DNA from: Paramesorhizobium sp049065735
Lineage (GTDB): Bacteria; Pseudomonadota; Alphaproteobacteria; Rhizobiales; Rhizobiaceae
DNA: 64,000 nucleotides
Direction of reading: 5' to 3'
Assembly (NCBI RefSeq): GCF_049065735.1
Contig: NZ_JBAKHD010000002.1
Coordinates: 372,001 to 436,000, forward strand
The notes under the pieces were generated by a model. That model did not search any database and was not told where the DNA came from. It was given only the letters and a program-made list of their open reading frames with translations. Shown here piece by piece: positions 24,967 through 32,965 of this stretch. The position numbers were made by a program, and so were the translations under genes. Position 1 is the first letter of the stretch. Every line of letters starts with the position of its first letter.

Positions 24967-25572
24967 TCATGTCGCAGCGCGGCGCAAGCGCACATAGAGC
25001 GCGCCATGGCCGCCATGCTTTCGCGCCGCATCCTCGTAGGCGCTGACCAGAATGCGGAAAGCAGGCGTGGAAAACCAATGCGGCACCGCCTGGCGCAATA
25101 TGCCCTCGCTGCCGGAAGACGAGCCCTTGCCAGTGATGACCAGCACATGGCGCAGACCCCGCGCCCGCGCATCGAGCAGGAAGCCATAGAGCAGCCCGTG
25201 CGCCTCGCTCTGCGTCAGGCCATGCAGATCGATCCGCGCCTCGATATCGAGCCGGCCCTTGGCGATCTTGCGGTGCGTCGTCCGGTCGAGCGGATGGAGC
25301 GGATAGGATTCGCGCGGCGGCTGTTTCGGCTTCGATACAGGCAGGAGGGCAGGAGGGGCCTGTTCCGTTTGCGGTGGCGGAACGGGCTCCCGCCCGCCGA
25401 TTTCCGCCTCCCATAGGTCGAAATCATCGGGTAATTTGGGGAGGCGGGGGGCGCGCGGTTTCAGGGGGCGGGTGGTGCGGGCGACGGTTTCCCAGAGAAT
25501 ACGGTCTTCCAGCCGCAACGGGGTTGGCGGCTGGTCGTCAGCATCTTTCGGTTTCTTGTCGCGGGGTGCCAT
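24967..25572 (-). CDS. Smr/MutS2-domain protein
   Basis: The 201-residue protein has a charged and proline-rich N-terminal half and a C-terminal Smr domain (about 110-198) with RIDLHGLTQSEAH, VLVITGKGSSSGSEGILRQAV and GGHGALYVRL. The LDLHG and TGKG motifs are those of the Smr nuclease fold (E. coli YdaL type), which nicks DNA or cleaves RNA in stalled-ribosome rescue in other bacteria. It lies 3 nt from mltA and 13 nt from the XRE gene on the same strand. Confidence 0.9.
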   Translation of the reverse strand: MAPRDKKPKDADDQPPTPLRLEDRILWETVARTTRPLKPRAPRLPKLPDDFDLWEAEIGGREPVPPPQTEQAPPALLPVSKPKQPPRESYPLHPLDRTTHRKIAKGRLDIEARIDLHGLTQSEAHGLLYGFLLDARARGLRHVLVITGKGSSSGSEGILRQAVPHWFSTPAFRILVSAYEDAARKHGGHGALYVRLRRAAT

Positions 25573-25575
25573 AAA

Positions 25576-26649
25576 TCACCCCTTTAGCAGGCTCCTCGGC
25601 ACCAGTGCATAAAAATCAGCGTCATTGCGGATGACGCCGGCAATCTCGCCGGCAGCCGGACCGGAACCGGTGAAGAGGTCGCCGCGTGCCGGGCCGACAA
25701 TGGCCGTTCCGGTGTCCTGCGCGATCATCAGACGGCGGAAACCATCGGTTCCGAATGCCTGCAAATCCGGCGCATCGATAAAGAAGGGCGTGCCGAAGGT
25801 ATGGAGCAGCCGGTCGACGGCAATGGAGCGGCCCGGCGTCAGCGGCACCTTGGCGGCGGCGATGGGACCGAGCGCCGGGTCTTCCACAGGCGCCTCGCGG
25901 AAGAAGATATAGGAGCGGTTTTGCCAGAGGATTTCATCGATGCGGTGCGGATTATCGCGCAGCCAGGCGCGGATCGACTGCATGGTGACCTCAGCCTCGG
26001 GGATTTCGCCAAGGCCGATCAGCACCCGGCCGATGCTGGTGAAGGGATGGCCGGATTTCGCCGCATAGGTAATCCGCCGCCATGTGCCATCGGGCATATG
26101 CAGCCTTGCAGCGCCCTGAACATGGGCGAAAAACACATCGACCCGGTCCGCGGCATAGGCGATTTCGAGGTTGCGCCCTTCCAGCGCGCCCGACTCAATG
26201 GCGCGGCGGTCGTGATACTCGACGAGCTCTTCTCCCACCTTGCGCGCGAAGACGAAGGAGGGGTCGATATGGGGCGGGCGGTTCCCGTCATCGAGCTCGA
26301 TGAGATCGTCAGGCTTTCGGTAAAATGGGACGCGGTATAGGCCGGTTTTCGTCGCGGAAGCCTCAATTTCCGGCTCGTAAAAGCCGGTAATCCTGGCTTT
26401 TTCTTGGATTAAACATGGCAAAAAATGGGCTTCGAAGAAGGCGCGGGGTGACTCGATATCTGCCTCACGAGCCGCCGCGAAAATGGGCGCCAGCGATTCG
26501 AAGCTGATGCCGAGCGCGCCGCTGCGGTAGGGCTTTTCCAATACACGGAAGGCCGAGCGCCGGAACGCGGCAAAGGCACTGGCATGATCGTTCTCACCCC
26601 AGCCGGGAACATCCGTAAATGATACGGGCGTGAAAAGCCGCGACAGCAT
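25576..26649 (-). CDS. mltA: MltA-family lytic transglycosylase, without visible signal peptide
   Basis: The 357-residue protein matches MltA across its double-psi beta-barrel: ITGFYEPEIEAS, YRVPFYRKPDDL, TYAAKSGHPFTSIGRVLIG, a 3D-like region with AQDTGTAIVGPARGDLFTGSG (catalytic Asp in QDTG-, AxRxD-like) near the C-terminus. It cleaves peptidoglycan to 1,6-anhydro products. Unlike E. coli MltA, no lipobox or signal peptide is present: the chain starts directly with MLSRLFTPVSFTDVPGW. The start may be wrong or export atypical. It is 3 nt upstream of the Smr gene and 38 nt after the Tim44-like gene. Confidence 0.9.
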   Translation of the reverse strand: MLSRLFTPVSFTDVPGWGENDHASAFAAFRRSAFRVLEKPYRSGALGISFESLAPIFAAAREADIESPRAFFEAHFLPCLIQEKARITGFYEPEIEASATKTGLYRVPFYRKPDDLIELDDGNRPPHIDPSFVFARKVGEELVEYHDRRAIESGALEGRNLEIAYAADRVDVFFAHVQGAARLHMPDGTWRRITYAAKSGHPFTSIGRVLIGLGEIPEAEVTMQSIRAWLRDNPHRIDEILWQNRSYIFFREAPVEDPALGPIAAAKVPLTPGRSIAVDRLLHTFGTPFFIDAPDLQAFGTDGFRRLMIAQDTGTAIVGPARGDLFTGSGPAAGEIAGVIRNDADFYALVPRSLLKG

Positions 26650-26687
26650 GATGCAATTTCCATTCAGCCGCTATGCGCGGCGCAGGA

Positions 26688-27398
26688 TCAATCCTCGGCT
26701 TCCGTCGCCACCAGCTTCCAGTTGGGATCGCGGGAGCGAGTGTCGCGGGCGAAGGTCCAGACGTCCTTGATTTCGACCACCGCATCCGGGTCGCCATCGA
26801 CGACATTGCCATCCTTGTCCATGGTGGCGGAAATCATCTGGCTGACGATACGGACAGTGACATTGGCCTCGCTGCCCTTCATCCCGGCGCCCGATATATC
26901 GGCCTTGTTGATCCCGACGAAGGAGGATTTGATCGTCTCGCCTTTCTTCTCCCGCTCATCGATGGCCGCGACGAAGCCATCATAGACATCCTTGGCAAGA
27001 AGCGTCTTCAACGCCTTGCGGTCTCCTGAAGCAAAGGAGGTCACGATCATCTCATAGGCCATCTTGGCGCCATCGATGAAGCGCTTCGGCTCGAAGGACG
27101 GATCGGCGGCGCGGATGGCGCGCAAGCCATCGTTGAGCGCCGTGCCGGCGGGCGCGATGGCATCGATGTCGGAGAAATCCTTTTCCGCCGGCTCCGCCGC
27201 CCGGCGGGGCAGGGCGACGACATTGTCGCTGTTGCCATTGGCGGGCGCATTCTTCGCGGGATCGCCGGTGCGCGGAGAGTAGGGATCATAGGGCGGCCGC
27301 TCGTGGCCGGTGCGGCGGCCAAGGACATTGCGCAGTTGCAGGAAGATGATCACTGCCGCCACGAAGAAGAAAATCGTCCCGAAATCGAAAAATTCCAT
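26688..27398 (-). CDS. Tim44-domain membrane-anchored protein
   Basis: The 236-residue protein has one N-terminal transmembrane helix (FGTIFFFVAAVIIFLQL, about residues 6-22) followed by a disordered linker and a C-terminal Tim44-like domain (about 90-232; FIDGAKMAYEMIVTSFASGDRKALKTLL is the family signature). Mitochondrial Tim44 recruits the import motor; the bacterial relative (TimA) is a membrane-associated protein of unclear function. It stands first in a minus-strand cluster with mltA, Smr and the XRE gene, a grouping seen near secB in Hyphomicrobiales. Confidence 0.9.
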   Translation of the reverse strand: MEFFDFGTIFFFVAAVIIFLQLRNVLGRRTGHERPPYDPYSPRTGDPAKNAPANGNSDNVVALPRRAAEPAEKDFSDIDAIAPAGTALNDGLRAIRAADPSFEPKRFIDGAKMAYEMIVTSFASGDRKALKTLLAKDVYDGFVAAIDEREKKGETIKSSFVGINKADISGAGMKGSEANVTVRIVSQMISATMDKDGNVVDGDPDAVVEIKDVWTFARDTRSRDPNWKLVATEAED

Positions 27399-27587
27399 AC
27401 CGCCTGCCGATCCTGATGATGCCGAGCATGGGAATCAGCGTCTAACGCGATTCACCCATCGGAAATTGCAATGAACTCCCAAAAACATATAGTCTGACAC
27501 GTTGAATCATTCAAATGCCGATCCCAGTTCTAGAGCATCGCATAAAGAGGTTTCTCCTCGGTATACCAACGAAAGGTCAGCGACGCC

Positions 27588-28082
27588 GTGCCATTTTCTT
27601 TCATCGCGCTTCTCTTCCTGGCGCTGCCCTTTGTGGAAATCGCTGGCTTCGTCATCGTCGGCAGCCATATCGGCGTGCTGCCGACCCTTGCGCTGGTGGT
27701 GCTCTCAGGCGTGCTCGGGCTTTTCCTGTTGCGCGTCCAGGGCTTCAGCCTGCTGCAGCGAATCCGGACGGAAATCGCCGCTGGCCGGGTGCCCGACCGT
27801 GAGGTGGTGCATGGCGCGATGCTGGTCGTGGCGGCGATCCTGCTCATCATTCCCGGCTTTTTCACCGACATTTTCGGGCTGTTGCTGTTCATTCCGCCAG
27901 TGCGCGATCTCGTTTGGCGCTATCTGATCCGCAGCCGGGTCATCGTCACCATGAGCACGTCAGGCTTCGGCCGACGGAACCAGACATCTGGAGAGCCGCG
28001 CGACAGGGTTATCGACCTCACCCCTGAGGATTATGAGCGCAAGCCCGACCGCAACTCGCCATGGCGCGGCGACCGGGAATAG
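27588..28082 (+). CDS. fxsA: FxsA family membrane protein
   Basis: The 164-residue protein has hydrophobic helices at about 4-25, 29-50 and 77-100 with the FxsA signature PFVEIAGFVIVGSHIGVLPTLALV and HGAMLVVAAILLIIPGFFTDIFGLLL. The tail is polar. In E. coli, FxsA prevents exclusion of phage T7 by the F plasmid; its normal job is unknown. Translation starts at GTG 27588 with AAAGG 11 nt upstream. It diverges from the Tim44-like gene and precedes secB. Confidence 0.9.
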   Translation: MPFSFIALLFLALPFVEIAGFVIVGSHIGVLPTLALVVLSGVLGLFLLRVQGFSLLQRIRTEIAAGRVPDREVVHGAMLVVAAILLIIPGFFTDIFGLLLFIPPVRDLVWRYLIRSRVIVTMSTSGFGRRNQTSGEPRDRVIDLTPEDYERKPDRNSPWRGDRE

Positions 28083-28193
28083 CCACAGCTTGCAAGCCCG
28101 GCGCCATTGCCTCAAAAGGACGCACATGTTAGGGCGAATCCTGAGTTAACAAGGCCATCATGGCCTTCTCCTTAAGAAAAAGGTCTTCCGACG

Positions 28194-28703
28194 ATGGCAA
28201 AGACACCGAGCGCTGCGAATTCCAGCGAAGCGAAAAATGGCAATGGTTCCGGCGCCGGCTCCGAGCCGTCGCTGAACATTCTGGCGCAATATGTGAAGGA
28301 TCTTTCCTTCGAAAGCCCCGGCGCGCCGCTCTCGCTGCGCCCGCGCGATAAGGCGCCGTCGATCAATATCAATGTCAATGTGAACGCCAATCCGATCGGC
28401 GAGAATGAATTCGACGTGGTGCTGACGCTTTCGGCCCGTGCCGGCGAGGGCAAGGACGTGCTCTTCAACGTCGAGCTCGTCTATGGCGGCGCTTTCCACA
28501 TCCAGGGCTTCCCGCAGGAGCACATGCTGCCGCTGCTTTTCATCGAGTGCCCGCGGCTGCTCTTCCCCTTCGCCCGCCAGATCATCGCCGAGGCGACCCG
28601 CAATGGCGGTTTCCCGCCGCTGATGATCGACCCGATCGATTTCGCCGGCATGTTCCAGCAGCGCATGGCCGAAGAGCAGGCCAAGGCGGCGGTGAAGAGC
28701 TGA
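28194..28703 (+). CDS. secB: Protein-export chaperone SecB
   Basis: The 169-residue chaperone keeps preproteins unfolded for SecA. It has the family core PSLNILAQYVKDLSFESPGAP, NVNVNANPIGENEFDVVL and the SecA-contact segment PQEHMLPLLFIECPRLLFPFARQI. The first 24 residues form a low-complexity Gly/Asn/Ser lead usual in alphaproteobacterial SecB. The gene lies opposite dnaQ, as is common in this order, and ends in a long terminator hairpin. Confidence 0.97.
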   Translation: MAKTPSAANSSEAKNGNGSGAGSEPSLNILAQYVKDLSFESPGAPLSLRPRDKAPSININVNVNANPIGENEFDVVLTLSARAGEGKDVLFNVELVYGGAFHIQGFPQEHMLPLLFIECPRLLFPFARQIIAEATRNGGFPPLMIDPIDFAGMFQQRMAEEQAKAAVKS

Positions 28704-28719
28704 GGGTTTCGATTTCCGT

Positions 28720-28765
28720 CCAATAGAAAAAGCCCGGTTCGCACGAGCCGGGCTTTTTCTATTGG
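28720..28765. terminator. Bidirectional terminator between secB and dnaQ
   Basis: An 18-bp perfect stem, starting CCAATAGAAAAAGCCCGG and ending in its complement, encloses a 10-nt loop. The A and T tracts inside the arms provide U-rich ends on both strands. Confidence 0.93.
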
Positions 28766-28825
28766 ACGTTTCCTTCCGCCGCGCAGCCGGATAGAGGGAA
28801 TGCTGAAATGCTTCAGAAGCCCTTA

Positions 28826-29539
28826 TTACTCCCCCACTTCCGCCGTGTACTTCGCCCAGATCGCCTTCGAACCCATCTTGGCCACAAGCGCGGCGTGGGC
28901 TTCTTCCTCCAGCGCCGACAGCCGAGGGGGCAGGGGCTCCGGCCGGGCTCCAATGACGATGACGGTTTCGCTCTCGACCGTCCCGGCGCCGCGGTCGGTC
29001 TTTTCGATGGTCAGGCCAAGCGCGGCCTGCTTGCCGCCGATCAGTTCGATATAGACTTCCGCCAGGATTTCCGAATCGAGAAGCGCGCCGTGCAGGGTGC
29101 GGCGGCTGTTGTCGATTCCGTAGCGCTTGCAAAGTGCGTCGAGTGAGTTGGGGCCCATCGGATGGCGGCGACGGGCGAGCGCCAGCGTGTCGACCACCCG
29201 CTCCGTGGGGATAGGCGGCTGGCCGATGCGCTCCAGCTCGGCATTGATGAAGCCGATATCGAACATCGCATTGTGGGCGACGAGCCGCGCGCCATCGAAG
29301 AACTCGAGAAAATCATTGGCGATTTCCGGAAAGGTCGGCTTGTCGGCCAGCTGCTCGTTGCTGATGCCATGGACCGCCAGTGCTTCCGGATGAACGGCGC
29401 GGCCTTGCGGATTGATATAGACATGAAAGGTGCGGCCCGTGGGAAAACGGTTGATAAGCTCGACACCGCCGATTTCGATGACACGGTCCTCCAGTCTTTC
29501 GAGGCCCGTCGTTTCGGTGTCGAATACAATCTCCCGCAT
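28826..29539 (-). CDS. dnaQ: DNA polymerase III epsilon subunit (proofreading exonuclease)
   Basis: The 237-residue protein carries the DEDDh exonuclease motifs: FDTETTGL (Exo I), HNAMFDIGFINAEL (Exo II) and HGALLDSEILAEVY (Exo III with the catalytic His). It is the 3'-5' proofreading subunit of the replicative polymerase. The ATG at 29539 gives the usual start MREIVFDTETTG. It heads the leftward cluster that continues upstream with coaE, aroE and maf, with a 75-nt gap to coaE. Confidence 0.97.
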   Translation of the reverse strand: MREIVFDTETTGLERLEDRVIEIGGVELINRFPTGRTFHVYINPQGRAVHPEALAVHGISNEQLADKPTFPEIANDFLEFFDGARLVAHNAMFDIGFINAELERIGQPPIPTERVVDTLALARRRHPMGPNSLDALCKRYGIDNSRRTLHGALLDSEILAEVYIELIGGKQAALGLTIEKTDRGAGTVESETVIVIGARPEPLPPRLSALEEEAHAALVAKMGSKAIWAKYTAEVGE

Positions 29540-29614
29540 GGATGATATTCCTTTCAGTCGCTTCGCTGAAACAGACTCTCTCGCCAAACCGGCCTTTGCA
29601 AGGCTGACAAGCTC

Positions 29615-30208
29615 TTATCCAGCATTCTCTTGCCGCAAACGGCCAATGATTTCTGCGACGGCTTTCCGGGCGGCGTCCAGTCCGTGACCGGTATCGATGA
29701 CAAAATCCGCACGAGCGCGCTTTTCCGCATCCGGTATCTGGCGGGCGAGGATCGCTTCAAATTTTTCGGCTGTCATGCCGGGGCGCGAAAGAACGCGCTG
29801 CCGCTGGATTTCAGGCGCGGCGGAAATAACGAGGATCTTGTCCACGTCCTTTTCGGCTCCGATCTCGAAGAGCAGCGGAATATCGACCAGCGCAATATCC
29901 GCGCCCGACGCCCGTGCTTCACTCAGAAAATCTTCTCTTTCCTTCCCCACAAGCGGATGGACGATAGCCTCCAGCTTCGCAATTTCCTGCGGTTTCCCGA
30001 GGACCGCGGCGGAGAGTTTTTCCCTGTCCACGCCGTTTTTGCCAGTCGTACCGGGGAAAGCCGCTTCGATCAGCGGCGCGGCGCGGCCGGCATAGAGCCG
30101 GTGCACCGCTTCATCAGCGCTATAGACGGGAATGCCGGCATCGGCGAACATTTGCGCCGTGGTCGATTTTCCCATGCCGATGGAACCTGTCAGACCGAGA
30201 ATGATCAT
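29615..30208 (-). CDS. coaE: Dephospho-CoA kinase
   Basis: The 197-residue P-loop kinase has Walker A GLTGSIGMGKSTTAQ at the N-terminus, followed by the substrate loop DADEAVHRLY-like (SADEAVHRLY) and IPLLFE. It performs the last step of CoA synthesis. The ATG at 30208 overlaps the aroE stop codon (ATGA). With coaA at 17 kb, two of the CoA pathway genes lie in this window. Confidence 0.97.
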   Translation of the reverse strand: MIILGLTGSIGMGKSTTAQMFADAGIPVYSADEAVHRLYAGRAAPLIEAAFPGTTGKNGVDREKLSAAVLGKPQEIAKLEAIVHPLVGKEREDFLSEARASGADIALVDIPLLFEIGAEKDVDKILVISAAPEIQRQRVLSRPGMTAEKFEAILARQIPDAEKRARADFVIDTGHGLDAARKAVAEIIGRLRQENAG

Positions 30209-31047
30209 CTGGATTTTTCCATATCGGCGAGGATGTAGGCGCGCAGGTCGGGCGTGACTTGCGGGCGCAGGCCGAACCAATGTTCGAAGCCCGGCACCGC
30301 CTGATGCAGCAGCATCCCCAAGCCATCGACCGTCTTGAGCCCTGCTTCCCGCGCTGTGGAAAGAAAGGGTGTTTCCAAGGGTACATAGACGATATCGGTG
30401 ATAATGGCTGCCGGGTCGGCCTTGGTCAGGTTCAGGGCCATCTCATGCCCGCCATGGCCTTCCATCCCCACAGGCGTCGTATTGACGATGAGGCCAGACA
30501 TAGAAACCAGATCCTGGGCCTTATCGATGGGATGGGCGAAAACACCGGGCCCAAAATGGTCCGCCAATTCCGCCGCGCGGGAAAGCGTGCGGTTGACGAC
30601 ATGGATTTGGCTAAAACCCCGGCTTTTCAGTGCATGGATGATGGCGCGGCTGGCGCCGCCGGCGCCCAGAACCAGCGCAACGTCCGTGTCGTCCCACCCC
30701 TTAGCATACTCATCGAGATTGGCGGCGAAGCCATAGGCATCCGTATTGCCGCCATGGAGCCGGTCATTCTCGAACCAGAGCGTGTTGACCGCGCCAATGG
30801 CTTCCGCCGCCGCATCGCGCTTTTCGCACAGCGCAAAGGCCGTTTCCTTATGCGGGATCGTGACATTGCCCCCGGCATAGCCCTTTTCTCGCAGCGAAGA
30901 GACGAAGTGCGCGAATATGTCAGGCGAGGTCTCCACCGCCTCATAGCTGCCTTCGAGCCCATGCGCCTCCAGCCAAAAGCCATGGATAAGGGGCGAGCGG
31001 GAATGCCCGATCGGAAAGCCGGTGACGAAGGCTTTTGGCTCAGCCAT
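30205..31047 (-). CDS. aroE: Shikimate dehydrogenase (NADP)
   Basis: The 280-residue enzyme reduces 3-dehydroshikimate. The shikimate site is visible as GHSRSPLIHG and NVTIPHKE (catalytic Lys), plus GNTDAYGF; the NADP fold follows with LGAGGASRAI and NRT. Residues VDGLGMLLHQA near the C-terminus are conserved. The ATG at 31047 overlaps the end of maf by 8 nt. Together with aroK and aroB at 54.8-56.5 kb the window holds three shikimate-pathway genes in two places. Confidence 0.97.
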   Translation of the reverse strand: MAEPKAFVTGFPIGHSRSPLIHGFWLEAHGLEGSYEAVETSPDIFAHFVSSLREKGYAGGNVTIPHKETAFALCEKRDAAAEAIGAVNTLWFENDRLHGGNTDAYGFAANLDEYAKGWDDTDVALVLGAGGASRAIIHALKSRGFSQIHVVNRTLSRAAELADHFGPGVFAHPIDKAQDLVSMSGLIVNTTPVGMEGHGGHEMALNLTKADPAAIITDIVYVPLETPFLSTAREAGLKTVDGLGMLLHQAVPGFEHWFGLRPQVTPDLRAYILADMEKSR

Positions 31048-31639
31048 CGATGGCTCCCAGCTCACGCAATTGGCCAAGGAGTGGCAGCATCGGCAGGCCG
31101 ACAATGGTGAAATAATCGCCGTCGATCTTTTCGAAAAGCTGCAATCCTTCGCCTTCAATCTGGTAGGCGCCGACGCTCTTCAATGCGATGTCACCGACCC
31201 GTGCCAGATAGCGCCCGATGAATTCAGGACCGAGCGGGCGCATGGTCATTCGCGCCACCTCGACATGCCGCCAGATAGTCTCTCCACCGCGTGCGATGAC
31301 CACGCCGCTGTTCAGCTCATGGGTTTTTCCCGAAAGCTTCAGGAGCTGCCGGCGCGCCGCATCCATATCCACCGGTTTGTGGAAAATCTCGCCTTCCAGC
31401 GACAGGGTCTGGTCACTGCCGATGACGAGGGCCTCCGGATGGTTGCTGCTGACATCGAGCGCCTTCGCCTCGGCCAGAACAGCTGCGACATCCTCTGATG
31501 TCGCGCCGCTGCCCTCAAGCGTCGCTTCCACAGCACGTTCGTCGATATCGGCTGCAACGGCCTCAAAGGCGATGCCGGCATTCTTCATAAGGGCGGCGCG
31601 AAACGGGCTTTTCGATGCCAGGATGATCCGTTCGGTCAT
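31040..31639 (-). CDS. maf: Maf-family nucleotide pyrophosphatase
   Basis: The 199-residue protein has the Maf signature ILASKSPFRAALMKNAGI and GSDQTLSLEGEIFHKP with conserved acidic and basic residues. Maf proteins hydrolyse non-canonical or modified nucleoside triphosphates; the YceF-like (m7GTP) subgroup uses motifs close to this one, but the substrate is not certain. The ATG at 31639 is used; an upstream in-frame stretch lacks similarity. It overlaps aroE. Confidence 0.93.
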   Translation of the reverse strand: MTERIILASKSPFRAALMKNAGIAFEAVAADIDERAVEATLEGSGATSEDVAAVLAEAKALDVSSNHPEALVIGSDQTLSLEGEIFHKPVDMDAARRQLLKLSGKTHELNSGVVIARGGETIWRHVEVARMTMRPLGPEFIGRYLARVGDIALKSVGAYQIEGEGLQLFEKIDGDYFTIVGLPMLPLLGQLRELGAIDG

Positions 31640-31665
31640 GACATTATCTCCAAAGCTTTTTCGCC

Positions 31666-31708
31666 GCATAATCTTATCCAAAAAGTCAGCAACTTTTCGG
31701 GATCATGC
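31666..31708. repeat. Short interspersed palindrome, family B, copy 1
   Basis: A 43-bp imperfect palindrome with arms GCATAATCTTATCCAAAAAG and CTTTTCGGGATCATGC around TCAGCAA. It shares its core AAAAGTC(T/A)GCAACTTTT with copies at 45486-45528 and 54701-54743. Such repeats are common in Hyphomicrobiales genomes. This one lies between maf and ppsR and may act as an mRNA hairpin. Confidence 0.75.
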
Positions 31709-31716
31709 GTGTCTGG

Positions 31717-32538
31717 TTACCGGCTTCGCGGGCGAAGGGCAAGAATGGCGGCGGCGGTTTCCTCGATCGAGCGGCGGGTCACATCGATGACCGGCCAGCC
31801 ATGGCGCGCGCAGATGCCGCGGGCATAGGCCAGCTCCTCCGCAATATTGGCGCGGTCGGTGTAAATGTCCACGTCATAGCCGGGTGACGCGCCCAGAACC
31901 CGGTTCTGGCGGATCTGCGAAATGCGCTCTGCCGTCGCGACCAGGCCGACGATCAACGGCTTTGTCGCCGACACCACTACCTCTGGAATGGGAATGCCGA
32001 GAACGATGGGGATATTGGCTGTCTTTATCCCTCGATTGGCGAGGTAAATGCTGGTCGGCGTCTTCGATGTCCGGGAAATACCGATCAGAATGACATCCGC
32101 CTCGTTGATATCGGGCGGCAATTGCCCATCATCATGCTCCATGGTGAAATTGAGCGCATCGATGCGACGGAAATAATCGGCGTTGAGCACATGCTGCGCG
32201 CTGGCACGGCGATGAGCGGGAGCGCCGAGATAAGACTGGAAGGTGGTTAGCACCGGCTCCAGCACCGAAACGGAGGGCACGCCCATCGCGGCGCAGCTTT
32301 CATCGATGATCCGGGCGAGTTTCTGGTCCACCACCGTATAAAGAACGATGCCCGGCTCCGCGTCGATATCGGCAAGCACTTTTCGCAGCTGCTTCTCCGT
32401 TCGGATCGACGAATAGATGTGCTCGATCGCGCGGCTATTCCCATATTGCGCTGCCGCCGCGCGCCCCGCCGCCAGGAGAGTCTCTCCGGTCGCATCCGAA
32501 ATCAGATGAAGATGGAAGTAGGAAAGCGGTTTTGTCAC
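31717..32538 (-). CDS. ppsR: Pyruvate, phosphate dikinase/PEP synthase regulatory protein (PPSR, DUF299)
   Basis: The 273-residue protein has the DUF299 opening FHLHLISDATGETLLAAG and the P-loop GISRTSKTPTSIYLA. Members are bifunctional: ADP-dependent protein kinases and phosphorylases that switch PEP synthase or PPDK off and on. The start is GTG at 32538 (reverse complement of CAC). It is the gene closest to the putative origin on the leftward side, a place it holds in several Hyphomicrobiales, where hemE lies on the other side. Confidence 0.92.
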   Translation of the reverse strand: MTKPLSYFHLHLISDATGETLLAAGRAAAAQYGNSRAIEHIYSSIRTEKQLRKVLADIDAEPGIVLYTVVDQKLARIIDESCAAMGVPSVSVLEPVLTTFQSYLGAPAHRRASAQHVLNADYFRRIDALNFTMEHDDGQLPPDINEADVILIGISRTSKTPTSIYLANRGIKTANIPIVLGIPIPEVVVSATKPLIVGLVATAERISQIRQNRVLGASPGYDVDIYTDRANIAEELAYARGICARHGWPVIDVTRRSIEETAAAILALRPRSR

Positions 32539-32965
32539 CAGTTTTCTGCCGTCCCTGTTGAAGACTGTGGGTAGACGCGGGCCTCACGCACAGAGAGATG
32601 GCAGCCCTCTGGAAACTTGGCAAGTCATCCACAACGGGACGGCCTGTGAGGAAGTCTCGGGCCCATGTGTGAATCGATCAATGAATGGCTCGTTCGGTTT
32701 GTGTTATTCGCAAAGTTTCCACAGGAAGGCTGGAGAGAATGTGAAGACCAAGCTTCTGACTCTATTCGATGAATCCCGATATCATTGCTTTTTAGGCAGT
32801 CATCGGCGATTTAATCCCATGGCTTTCGGCCAAACGCGCTTCCTGTGGGGAAAATCAAGGATTCTGCTAATCCACGGAACGAACAGACTCTAAGAATCAG
32901 AAGAATCCAAAATTCGAAAATTCTTTTTTGAGAAGGGCTGGGGAAACCAGCTTTCCAAGGACGGG
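32539..32965. other. oriC: Candidate chromosomal replication origin (oriC) between ppsR and hemE
   Basis: This 427-bp noncoding gap separates leftward from rightward genes. In Caulobacter and Sinorhizobium the main origin lies next to hemE. Seen here: DnaA-box-like nonamers TCATCCACA (32625-32633, one mismatch to TTATCCACA) and weaker ones at 32566-32574, 32715-32723, 32844-32852 and 32868-32876. Seven GANTC sites are at 32671, 32758, 32771, 32860, 32886, 32894 and 32903. An AT-rich stretch at about 32890-32933 could be the unwinding element. The parAB-parS region starts 4.6 kb to the right. No coding frame is convincing. Without experiments the call rests on position and motif density. Confidence 0.65.

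Noticed and set aside
27541..27557. Second copy of the ahcY operator upstream of fxsA (CATAAAGAGGTTTCTCC)
   Set aside because: Only the left half-site is present; the right half does not match TCTTTATG.
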